A DNA stretch of 64,000 nucleotides from Achromobacter sp. UMC46 (GTDB taxonomy: Bacteria; Pseudomonadota; Gammaproteobacteria; Burkholderiales; Burkholderiaceae_B). Location of the stretch: NCBI RefSeq assembly GCF_014170335.1, contig NZ_LZZS01000040.1, positions 124,001 through 188,000 on the forward strand, in the 5' to 3' direction. Positions within the stretch are counted from its first letter, which is position 1, and each line of letters begins with the position of its first letter. Both the position numbers and the translations under genes were made by a program. The notes under the pieces are model-generated. The model ran no database searches. It saw only the letters and a program-made list of their open reading frames with translations, and was not told where the DNA came from. Positions 49,008 through 57,011 of this stretch are shown one piece after another.

Positions 49008-51394
49008 CAGATGATGGACCAGAGGCCGACCATCGATGCGCCCAGGCCGACCTGCTCTGCTTTCTGAAGGTCGAACGCGTAGCTGGACCCCGTGGTGCGG
49101 TAGGAAACCATCTGGCCGATGCTGCTGACCATCGCGTAGTTGGTAAAAGACAGGTTCAACATGACCGTGGAATGGAACAGCGCGACGCGGTGGGTGCCGA
49201 ACTCCGCCTTGGCCACAGTCAGGCCGATGGAGAACGGCGTGGCCTGCAGCCAACTTTCTTTGGAAAGGTCCTTCACGTTGGCGGCGTCCATCACCACGTC
49301 CGCCGGCGTTTTCAGGGTGATGTGGCCGTCGGCCTTGATCATCACGGTGGAGCCTTCGGACTCCATGTGCATCTTGCCCTTGGACTTGAGGTCCATCGTG
49401 GCGGTTTCCGACTGCACGAGCATCGCGGTCTTGGCCTTCACATCCATGTCCGCATCGGTGGAGCGCAGTTCGACCTTGCCCTTCGCCTTCTCGGTCAGCG
49501 TGCCCGCTTTGACGTGATGCAGCGAATCGCCTTCGTCAACAAACACTTGCTGGCCCGTCTTCAGGGTTTCCTTGAACAACCCTTTGACCTCGCGTTCTTC
49601 GCCCTTGGCGGCGACGGTCGTCTTCAAGCCGTTGTCGAACTTCTCTTCCATCAGGCCGTCCTTCACGTTGACGGTGCGCGATGCCTTGACGGTGTATTCC
49701 TCATGCCCCTTGACGAAGACGTCGCGGCGTTTGCCGACCTCGAGCTTGTCGGTGCCCGTGATCTTGATGTCGCGGAAGCCGCCGATCTTGGTGGTGTCGT
49801 TTTCGCCGATGGTGGTGTCGCGGTTCAGGTCCGTCGAGTGGATCTCGTTGGCTTCGACCTCGGTGCAGAGCTCGCGCTCCGCGTGCAGCCAGATGCGTTC
49901 GCTGCCGCTCTTGTCGTCGAACATCAACGCATTGGCGGTCGCGGGCGTGCCGCTCTTGGAGCGGCTCAGGAAGCCGCTTTGCGTCGCATTGTCGGGCAGG
50001 TCCCAGGGCGGCAGGTTGTTCGCGTTGAACACGCGGCCGATCACGATGGGGCGGTCGGGCTGGCCGCCGATGAAATCCACGATCACTTCGTCGCGCACGC
50101 GCGGCAGCTGGATGCCGCCGAAGCCGCCGCCGGCCCACGGGCTGGACACGCGGACCCAGCACGAGCTGTTTTCGTCTTTCTTGCCATAGCGGTCCCAGTG
50201 GAACTGCACCTTCACGCGGCCCATCTTGTCCGTCCAGATCTCTTCGCCCTGCTTGCCCACGACCGTCGCGGTCTGAGGGCCGTGCGTGCGGGGGACCGGC
50301 GTGACGCGCGGCGCGCGGAACTGCGTGCTGGAGGGCAGCACGACGAACTCCAGATCGAAGTCGCCCGGGTCGATCTGGCCGCTGGCATAACCCGATTCGC
50401 GGATCCGGTAGTAGGTGCTGACGACGAGATATTCGCGGTTCTCGGCTTGCCGCGGATGATTGCGAAGGGTGAAGAGATGTCCGGTGGAGAGCCCGCGCGC
50501 ATTGGAAGCCCCCGTGCTCTGCTCCTGCCTGCATTGCAGGTCTTGCAGGCGGACGCGCGCATAGTGCTCGGCGTCGTCAGGGTTGGTGTAGCCGCCCTGC
50601 CATTCGTACATCTCCAGGTCGCCGTGGTCGTAGGCGCCGGGATTGTTGCGCCGCGCCTCCAGGCTGGCGGCGGGCGTCAGCGGATGGTAGTCGGTGGTGG
50701 CGAATGCGCCGGGCGTGATCTGTTCGGCGACTTCCCATTTGTGGATGTAGTCTTCGCGCGGGACCGTGACGCGGTCAGGGCCGTAGTAGGGGATCTGCTC
50801 GTAGTCGGCAACGGGCTCATGTTGCGTGATGTCGTCCGTGAGGATCAGCGTGTGCTTGCCGTTGTCGTGCTTGAACCAGAAGTAGATGCCCTCGTGCTCC
50901 ATCAGCCGGCAGATGAAGGCGTAGTCGGTCTCTTGGTACTGCACGCAGTACTCCCAGCTGCGGTAGGTGTCCGTCAACTTGAACTCCACCGGATAGCTGT
51001 AGTCCTTGAGCACCTCGCGGATGACGTCGGGCACGCTCTTGTTCTGGAAGATCTTGTTGTCCGACGTCTGCGTCAGGTACCAGAGCCAAGGGCGCACCGT
51101 GGCGCGGTAGATGGTGTAGCGCGACGTATTGTTCTCGCGGCCGATCAGCATGCAGCGCGTGATGTGCCCGCTGAGATAGCGCGGCGTGGACGAGGCGGTC
51201 TCGACCTCTAGCGTCAGCGGCTTGCCCAGCAGCGATTTCATGTCCAGCGAATAGGATTCCGAGACCAGCTCGACCTCCAGTTCGAATAGCTGCGAAAGGC
51301 TCTCGGCGCCATGGACGCTCCGGAACTTCAGTTGCTCCGGCGGCAAGGGCGTATGCGCCTTGACGACACGTTCGCTTGGCACATTGCGATCCAT
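49007..51394 (-). CDS. vgrG: T6SS spike protein VgrG (TssI)
   Basis: A 795-residue VgrG starting at ATG 51394 after AAGGAG. Gp27-like base (about 1-370, with DYAFICRLMEHEGIYFWF), gp5-like OB fold (GPQTATVVGKQGEEIWTDKM, GRVKVQFHWDRYGK, SPWAGGGFGGIQLPRVRDEV), then a repetitive beta-helix needle to about residue 710. The last 80 or so residues (starting near ATPFSIGLTVAKAEFG) are hydrophobic, Gly/Ser-rich and not part of the needle pattern. It is the first gene of the leftward arm, divergent from tssA. Confidence 0.96.
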   Translation of the reverse strand: MDRNVPSERVVKAHTPLPPEQLKFRSVHGAESLSQLFELEVELVSESYSLDMKSLLGKPLTLEVETASSTPRYLSGHITRCMLIGRENNTSRYTIYRATVRPWLWYLTQTSDNKIFQNKSVPDVIREVLKDYSYPVEFKLTDTYRSWEYCVQYQETDYAFICRLMEHEGIYFWFKHDNGKHTLILTDDITQHEPVADYEQIPYYGPDRVTVPREDYIHKWEVAEQITPGAFATTDYHPLTPAASLEARRNNPGAYDHGDLEMYEWQGGYTNPDDAEHYARVRLQDLQCRQEQSTGASNARGLSTGHLFTLRNHPRQAENREYLVVSTYYRIRESGYASGQIDPGDFDLEFVVLPSSTQFRAPRVTPVPRTHGPQTATVVGKQGEEIWTDKMGRVKVQFHWDRYGKKDENSSCWVRVSSPWAGGGFGGIQLPRVRDEVIVDFIGGQPDRPIVIGRVFNANNLPPWDLPDNATQSGFLSRSKSGTPATANALMFDDKSGSERIWLHAERELCTEVEANEIHSTDLNRDTTIGENDTTKIGGFRDIKITGTDKLEVGKRRDVFVKGHEEYTVKASRTVNVKDGLMEEKFDNGLKTTVAAKGEEREVKGLFKETLKTGQQVFVDEGDSLHHVKAGTLTEKAKGKVELRSTDADMDVKAKTAMLVQSETATMDLKSKGKMHMESEGSTVMIKADGHITLKTPADVVMDAANVKDLSKESWLQATPFSIGLTVAKAEFGTHRVALFHSTVMLNLSFTNYAMVSSIGQMVSYRTTGSSYAFDLQKAEQVGLGASMVGLWSII

Positions 51395-51909
51395 CTCATC
51401 GTCTCCTTATGAGAATTCACCTGATGCTGCGCTTGCTGTTCTGGATGTTCGCGGACGCGCAACCGGCGCGTGCCGCAATGACTGCAAAGGGATGGCCGGC
51501 CACGCAACGGGGCCGCTTGCAAAGGGCGGGCTTGGCCGTGATGGCCGTGCCGGAGCCGGGGGTTTCTGTCTCTGATTCTGGATGCGCGCCGGTCTGCCGC
51601 CAGCGTGAGCGCCGATTGTAGGCATCGCGGAAAGCGGTCGAGAAGCGCTATCACATGCTTTTGTGTTTTTTACGATTCAGTAACAACGCTTGCGCACGTG
51701 TCCTGTCCCCGTAAGGAATATGTCAAAACATCAGCGTAGCAGGGCCAGAAGTGTTCAATTGTTTAGGTGGTTGTTAGCTGGCTGTAAGAAAAATCTGAAG
51801 TTGTTAGTTGTTCGTTGCATACGGAAAGACGTGCCTAGAATTCTCCCTTCCGTGAAGCAGCGCGGAGCGTAGTGGTTGTATCCAGGCAGCATCCCAAGGC
51901 ATCTAAGCA
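51395..51909. other. Intergenic region between vgrG and tssA
   Basis: This 515-base gap holds the promoters of both T6SS arms. The stretch 51640-51850 is clearly AT-richer than its surroundings and has repeated TTGTTAG/TTGTTAGTTG words. A weak sigma-70-like pair for tssA is TTGCAT (51815-51820) and TAGAAT (51836-51841), spaced 15. No gene-like open frame is convincing. Confidence 0.45.
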
Positions 51910-52971
51910 ATGACTATGGACTTCGCCGATATCCTCAATACACTCGATTCACGTCTGCCCTGCGGGGAGGACCTCGAATACGACGCTGACTTCCTGCAAC
52001 TGCAGCAAGCTGCGGCCGGCCGTGACGAACAACAGTTCGGCTCGACCATCATCGCTGCGCAGCCGCCCGATTGGCACGAGGTCGAACGCCTTGCCCGCGC
52101 GTTGCTCGAACGCACGCGGGACCTTCGCGTGATCGGCCTGCTGACCTGCGCATGGACCGAGATCCGGGGTTTGCCCGGTTATGGGGATGGGCTGGCGCTG
52201 GCCGTCGACACCCTGGAACGCTACTGGGAACCCGTGCATCCGCGCCTGGACAGTGCCGGCGAAGACGATCCGATGCCCCGCATGAATGCCCTGGCGGCTT
52301 TCGGCGACATGCTGGGCTGTGCGCGCAGCGTGCGGTCCGCGAGCCTGGTCACCGGCGTGCACGGTCAACTCTCTTTGCGCGATACCGAGGCGCTGCTGGA
52401 TGGCAGCCGCCAGGACGCCGACTGCTATCCCGGCGGGCGTCCCCGCGTGGCCGCGCGCCTGCGCGAAGCCTGGACGCAACGCGAAACCGACGTGCTGGCG
52501 CTGGCGTCCGCCGCGCACGCGCTGCGGCGCATGCAGAAATTGGTGACGGACAAGTTGGGCGGCACCTGGTCGCCGGATTACTCCGCCATCCTGCGGACGC
52601 TGGACGTCGTGCTGGATGCGGCGCGCGACCCGCCACAAGCGGCGCACGCGGCGCCCGAGACCTCCGGCGCCGCTGCCCACGATTCCGCCACGTCCATCGA
52701 AGCGCCTGCCGGTGATGCCGCGCCGGCGGCCGGCACGCGCTGGCAGGACGCGCGGATCCAGTCGCGCGAAGAAGCCATCGCCATGTTGGGCAAGGTGTGC
52801 GCGTATTTCGAGGCCAACGAGCCCGGCCATCCCGCGCCGTATCTCATCCGTCGCGCGCAGCAACTCATTCCATTGAGCTTTCACGACATCATCAGGAACC
52901 TGACGCCTCAAGGCCTGGAGCAATTCGAGGCATGGCTGCCGCGGGACGCGGGGAGCCGGTCGGACGCATAG
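51910..52971 (+). CDS. tssA: T6SS cap/assembly protein TssA (ImpA family)
   Basis: The 353-residue protein has the ImpA N-terminal domain (LDSRLPCGEDLEYDADFLQL, GLALAVDTLERYWEPVHPRL). A variable Ala/Pro linker lies at about 245-280, and a short C-terminal helical domain follows (HPAPYLIRRAQQLIPLSFHD). TssA organises baseplate and sheath polymerisation. The start may be ATG 51910 or 51916. First gene of the rightward core operon. Confidence 0.92.
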   Translation: MTMDFADILNTLDSRLPCGEDLEYDADFLQLQQAAAGRDEQQFGSTIIAAQPPDWHEVERLARALLERTRDLRVIGLLTCAWTEIRGLPGYGDGLALAVDTLERYWEPVHPRLDSAGEDDPMPRMNALAAFGDMLGCARSVRSASLVTGVHGQLSLRDTEALLDGSRQDADCYPGGRPRVAARLREAWTQRETDVLALASAAHALRRMQKLVTDKLGGTWSPDYSAILRTLDVVLDAARDPPQAAHAAPETSGAAAHDSATSIEAPAGDAAPAAGTRWQDARIQSREEAIAMLGKVCAYFEANEPGHPAPYLIRRAQQLIPLSFHDIIRNLTPQGLEQFEAWLPRDAGSRSDA

Positions 52972-53010
52972 GCGGGCCAGCAAGGAAAACAAACAAGAGG
53001 AGACAACACC

Positions 53011-53559
53011 ATGGCGACCAGCCTGAAAGGAAGCGGCCAGAAGTTCATTGCCAGGAACCGCGCGCCGCGTGTGCAGATCGAGTACGACGTGGAGATCTAC
53101 GGTGCGGAGCGCAAGATCCAGCTGCCGTTCGTGATGGGCGTGCTGGCCGATCTGGCCGGCAAGTCCGAAACGCCCCAACCGGACGTGGGCGAGCGCAAGT
53201 TCCTGGACATCGATATCGACAACTTCGATGAGCGCATGCGTTCGATCCAGCCGCGTGCGGCGTTCCAGGTTGCCAACACCCTCACCGGCGAAGGCAATCT
53301 GAACGTGGACATCACGTTCGAGAGCATCGACGACTTCTCGCCGGCCACGGTCGCCAAGAAGGTCGGCGCCTTGAATGAGCTGCTGAGCGCGCGGACCCAG
53401 CTGGCCAACTTGCTGACCTACATGGACGGCAAGACGGGCGCCGAAGAACTGATCGGCAACGTGCTCAAGAACCCCGCGCTGATGAACGCGCTGGCGGCCG
53501 CGCCGAAGCCGGAATCCACGCCCGCGCCCGATCCCGCCGGCGCGGACCCGGCCGCCTAG
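53011..53559 (+). CDS. tssB: T6SS sheath small subunit TssB (VipA)
   Basis: The 182-residue protein contains IEYDVEIYGAERKIQLPFVM, VGERKFLDIDIDNFDERM and SIDDFSPATVAKKV, the TssB/ImpB pattern. It pairs with TssC to form the contractile sheath. AGAGGAG precedes ATG 53011. The C-terminus is Pro/Ala-rich. Confidence 0.96.
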   Translation: MATSLKGSGQKFIARNRAPRVQIEYDVEIYGAERKIQLPFVMGVLADLAGKSETPQPDVGERKFLDIDIDNFDERMRSIQPRAAFQVANTLTGEGNLNVDITFESIDDFSPATVAKKVGALNELLSARTQLANLLTYMDGKTGAEELIGNVLKNPALMNALAAAPKPESTPAPDPAGADPAA

Positions 53560-53590
53560 TTTCCGTTCGAACCGTTTTTCGGAGAATGCC

Positions 53591-55093
53591 ATGACCGCAG
53601 TGGCCAAACGCGCTGACGCGCGTGCTGTCGAGACCCTGGAGGCGGACGGCCTGTCCGCGCTTCTGAAGAAAGAGTTCAAGCCCAAGACCGAGCAGGCACG
53701 CGTCGCGGTGGAACACGCCGTGCGAACCCTGGCGCACCAGGCGCTGGAGAACAGCGGTGTCGGCCTGTCGTCGGATGCCTATCGCACCATCCAGGCGATC
53801 ATCGCCGAGATCGACCGCAAACTGTCCGAACAGATCAACGGCGTGATGCATCATCCCGATTTCCAGCAACTGGAAGGCGCCTGGCGCGGGCTGCATTACC
53901 TCGTCACCAACACCGAAACCGACGAGCTGCTGAAGATCCGCGTGATGAGCCTGTCGAAATCCGAGCTGGGGCGAACCCTCAAGCGCCACAAGGGCGTGGG
54001 CTGGGACCAGAGCCCCATCTTCAAGCGCGTGTACGAGGAAGAGTACGGCCAGTTCGGCGGCGAGCCGATCGGCTGCCTGGTGGGTGATTACCACTTCGAC
54101 CACAGTCCGCCAGATGTGGAGCTGCTGGGCGAGATCGCCAAGATTTCGTCCGCGGCCCATTGCCCCTTCATCGCAGGCGCATCACCCAATGTGATGCAGA
54201 TGGATTCGTGGCAGGAACTGGCGAATCCGCGCGACTTGACCAAGATCTTCACCAACACCGAGTACGCGGCGTGGCGCAGCCTGCGCGAGTCCGAGGATTC
54301 GCGCTACATCGGATTGGCGATGCCGCGCTTCCTTGCCCGCCTGCCCTACGGCGCGCGCACCAATCCGGTCGACGAGTTCGACTTCGAGGAAGACACCGAC
54401 GGCGCGAACCACGACCGCTACACCTGGGCCAATTCCGCTTACGCCATGGCGGCCAACGTCAACCGGTCGTTCAAGCTGTACGGCTGGTGCACGTCGATCC
54501 GCGGCGTGGAGTCGGGCGGCGCGGTGGAGAACCTTCCGTGCCACAGCTTTCCCAGCGATGACGGCGGCGTCGACATGAAGTGCCCGACCGAGATCGCGAT
54601 CAGCGACCGGCGCGAAGCCGAGCTGGCGAAGAACGGTTTCATGCCGCTGGTGCATCGCAAGAACTCAGACTTCGCGGCGTTCATCGGCGCACAGTCCTTG
54701 CAGAAGCCGCACGAGTACTACGAGGCGGACGCGTCCGCCAATGCCAAGCTGGCCGCGCGCCTGCCGTACCTGTTCGCATGCTGCCGCTTCGCCCACTACC
54801 TGAAGTGCATCGTGCGCGACAAGATCGGCTCGTTCCGCGAACGCGACGACATGGAGCGGTGGCTGAACGACTGGATCATGAATTATGTGGACGGCGACCC
54901 GGTGAACTCGTCCCAGGAAACCAAGGCGCGCAAGCCGCTGGCGGCCGCCGAGGTGCAAGTGCAGGAGATCGAGGACAACCCGGGCTATTACTCCGCCAAG
55001 TTTTTCCTTCGGCCGCACTATCAGCTTGAAGGGCTGACGGTGTCGCTGCGGCTGGTGTCCAAGCTGCCTTCGCTCAAGCAGAACGAAGGTTGA
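53591..55093 (+). CDS. tssC: T6SS sheath large subunit TssC (VipB)
   Basis: The 500-residue sheath protein shows the family blocks FQQLEGAWRGLHYLV, SRYIGLAMPRFLARLPYG, YAMAANVNRSFKLYGWCTSI and a C-terminal FFLRPHYQLEGLTVSLRLVS. It assembles with TssB around the Hcp tube; ClpV recycles it. Start ATG 53591 follows a GGAG site. Confidence 0.97.
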   Translation: MTAVAKRADARAVETLEADGLSALLKKEFKPKTEQARVAVEHAVRTLAHQALENSGVGLSSDAYRTIQAIIAEIDRKLSEQINGVMHHPDFQQLEGAWRGLHYLVTNTETDELLKIRVMSLSKSELGRTLKRHKGVGWDQSPIFKRVYEEEYGQFGGEPIGCLVGDYHFDHSPPDVELLGEIAKISSAAHCPFIAGASPNVMQMDSWQELANPRDLTKIFTNTEYAAWRSLRESEDSRYIGLAMPRFLARLPYGARTNPVDEFDFEEDTDGANHDRYTWANSAYAMAANVNRSFKLYGWCTSIRGVESGGAVENLPCHSFPSDDGGVDMKCPTEIAISDRREAELAKNGFMPLVHRKNSDFAAFIGAQSLQKPHEYYEADASANAKLAARLPYLFACCRFAHYLKCIVRDKIGSFRERDDMERWLNDWIMNYVDGDPVNSSQETKARKPLAAAEVQVQEIEDNPGYYSAKFFLRPHYQLEGLTVSLRLVSKLPSLKQNEG

Positions 55094-55143
55094 GTATCAG
55101 ACTAGACGGGCGCATCCGCGCCCGATAACTCCAGGAGACAGAT

Positions 55144-55629
55144 GTGGCTGTGGATATGTTCATGAAAATCGATGGGGCCAACGGCGAATCCAAGGACGCC
55201 AACCACAAGGACTGGACCGACATCGTGTCGTTCTCGTGGGGCGCGACCCAACCCGGCAATCTGGCCAGCGGTGGCGGCCTGGGCGCGGGCAAGGCGAGCT
55301 TCAACGACCTGCACGTGGTGGCGCGCATCGACAAGGCGGCGCCTGCCGTGATGAAGCACTGCGCCAGCGGCAAGCACCTGGGCAAGATCGAATTGTCCAT
55401 GTGCAAGGCGGGCGGCGAGCAGGTCGAATACTCGAAGATCACGCTGGAAGACGTGCTGGTGTCCTCGGTGCAGATCTCGGGAGACCGCAGCGCCGAGGGC
55501 GTAGTGGTGAACTTCGCGTTCCAGGCCGCCAAGGTCAAGCAGCAGTACTGGGAGCAGACCGAAAAGGGCGGCAAGGGTGCCGAAAGCCTCGTCGCCTGGG
55601 ATATCAAGCAGAACAAGGAAGTGGGCTAA
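55144..55629 (+). CDS. hcp: T6SS tube protein Hcp (TssD)
   Basis: The 161-residue Hcp1-family protein starts with GTG 55144 (MAVDMFMKIDGANGESKDAN); an overlapping ATG two bases earlier is out of frame. CCAGGAGAC supplies the ribosome binding site. It forms stacked hexamers of the secreted tube. The intergenic distance of 50 bases from tssC is normal for strong, separately tuned expression. Confidence 0.96.
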   Translation: MAVDMFMKIDGANGESKDANHKDWTDIVSFSWGATQPGNLASGGGLGAGKASFNDLHVVARIDKAAPAVMKHCASGKHLGKIELSMCKAGGEQVEYSKITLEDVLVSSVQISGDRSAEGVVVNFAFQAAKVKQQYWEQTEKGGKGAESLVAWDIKQNKEVG

Positions 55630-55641
55630 GGCGAATCTTCC

Positions 55642-56460
55642 ATGTCTATCGCTGCGGTTCCATTCAGCGCGATCAGCTTGTCTGGCCAGTTGGACGACGT
55701 GCAGGCGCAGATCCGCCACCGGCCGGCCGACGCGGATCTGCGCGCGCAACTGTTCCAGTTGCTGGTGGCGCAGGGCGATTGGGCACGCGCCGCCGAACAA
55801 CTGGAGGTCTGCGGCCAGTTGAGCGCGCAGGCCCGTCCGCTGGTGGCGATGTACGCCAGCGCTATCTCGGCGGAACGCGAGCGCGAAGCCGTGCTTGCCG
55901 GCGAGGGCGAGCCGTTTCTGCTGGGCGAGGCCGAAGACTGGATGCGGGACCTCGTGTCGGCGCTGCGCCTGGATGGGCGCGGCGCCCCGGCCGAGGCGGC
56001 TGCGGTGCGCGGCCAGGCCTTGCAGGACGCGGCGGCCAGCGCGGGGGCCGTGCAGGCGGCCACGCACGATGCGCCGTTGCCGTTCCATTGGATCTGCGAC
56101 GGCGACAGCCGCTTGGGGCCGGTCTTCGAGTTCCTGGGGGGCGGGCAGTACGCCTGGTTGCCGTTCCTGGCGCTTAAGCGGGTGCGCCTGCTGGCGCCGG
56201 AAGGCCTATGCGACATGGTCTGGGCGCGTGCCGAGATCGAGTTGGCCGACGGCAAGGTGCTGCAGGGCATGGTGCCGGCGCGCTATCCGCCCGTGCTGGG
56301 CGGACGCATGGTCGACTTGCCGGATGCGGTCAAGCTTGCGAGGGTGACCGAATGGCGCGCGTTGCATGGCGAGACCTATGCGGGCGTGGGACAGAAAATG
56401 TGGATGACCGACGCGGGCGAATTCGCCTTGCTGGACATTCGTAGCCTGGAGCTGGCGTGA
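55642..56460 (+). CDS. tagJ: T6SS accessory protein TagJ (ImpE family)
   Basis: The 272-residue protein has an N-terminal helical repeat region (LRAQLFQLLVAQGDWARAAE) and an ImpE C-terminal domain (FHWICDGDSRLGPVFEFLGG, GQKMWMTDAGEFALLDIRSL). TagJ contacts the sheath N-terminus and helps ClpV recruitment in some systems; it marks a particular T6SS subclass. It overlaps the tssE start by one base. Confidence 0.92.
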   Translation: MSIAAVPFSAISLSGQLDDVQAQIRHRPADADLRAQLFQLLVAQGDWARAAEQLEVCGQLSAQARPLVAMYASAISAEREREAVLAGEGEPFLLGEAEDWMRDLVSALRLDGRGAPAEAAAVRGQALQDAAASAGAVQAATHDAPLPFHWICDGDSRLGPVFEFLGGGQYAWLPFLALKRVRLLAPEGLCDMVWARAEIELADGKVLQGMVPARYPPVLGGRMVDLPDAVKLARVTEWRALHGETYAGVGQKMWMTDAGEFALLDIRSLELA

Positions 56461-57011
56461 TGGGCCACGCCGACGATCCCACCGGCTGGGCGCCGCTTGC
56501 GCGCAGTCAACGCGCGGCCCGGGATCGCCTGCAGCCATCGTTGCTGGACCGCCTGATGGACAACGATCCGGCCCGCCGCGCGGAGCCGCGCGACAGCGCC
56601 ATGCTGACGCATGAGCAGCTGCGCGCGGCCGTGCTGCGGGATCTGCGCTGGTTGCTCAATACGGTCAATCTTCAGACATCGCAGGACTTGTCGGCGCATC
56701 ATCGCGTCGCGGCGTCGACGGTGAATTTCGGCGTGCGCGCCATGGCGGGAAAGCGCATGTCGGAGATCGACTGGATCGACGTGGAAGAGTCTATCCGCAA
56801 CGCGATTTCGGCATTCGAGCCGCGCATTCTGGATTCTTCGGTCGAGGTGCGTTGCGTGACCGACACCGGCACGCTGGAGCACCACAATGTGCTGAGCCTG
56901 GAGATCCGGGGCATGCTGTGGTGCGTGCCGCATCCGCTCGAATTCCTCTTCCGCACGGACATCGATCTGGAAAGCGGCCATATGGATCTGCGCGACCTGG
57001 GCGGCATCTGA
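56460..57011 (+). CDS. tssE: T6SS baseplate protein TssE (gp25-like)
   Basis: ATG 56460 (a GTG three bases earlier is also open) gives 183 residues. A gpW/gp25 lysozyme-like domain is seen in LRWLLNTVNLQTSQDLSAHH, STVNFGVRAMAGKRMSEIDW and the FEPRILDSSVEVRC core. It forms part of the baseplate wedge. Stop-start overlaps of one base exist with tagJ and tssF. Confidence 0.94.
   Translation: MGHADDPTGWAPLARSQRAARDRLQPSLLDRLMDNDPARRAEPRDSAMLTHEQLRAAVLRDLRWLLNTVNLQTSQDLSAHHRVAASTVNFGVRAMAGKRMSEIDWIDVEESIRNAISAFEPRILDSSVEVRCVTDTGTLEHHNVLSLEIRGMLWCVPHPLEFLFRTDIDLESGHMDLRDLGGI

Noticed and set aside
46179-49067. Open frame of 962 codons antisense to the DUF2169-pentapeptide gene
   Set aside because: Composition follows the complement of repeated pentapeptide codons, it spans several real genes, and has no recognisable domain.
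51768-51783. Possible sigma-54 promoter for tssA (GG and GC pairs ten bases apart)
   Set aside because: Only the invariant GG/GC and a few flanking bases agree with the consensus; most of the -24 element is missing and no sigma-54 activator gene is in view.
51360-51872. Small open frames in the vgrG-tssA gap
   Set aside because: No ribosome binding sites, no plausible composition and they overlap promoter-like AT-rich sequence.
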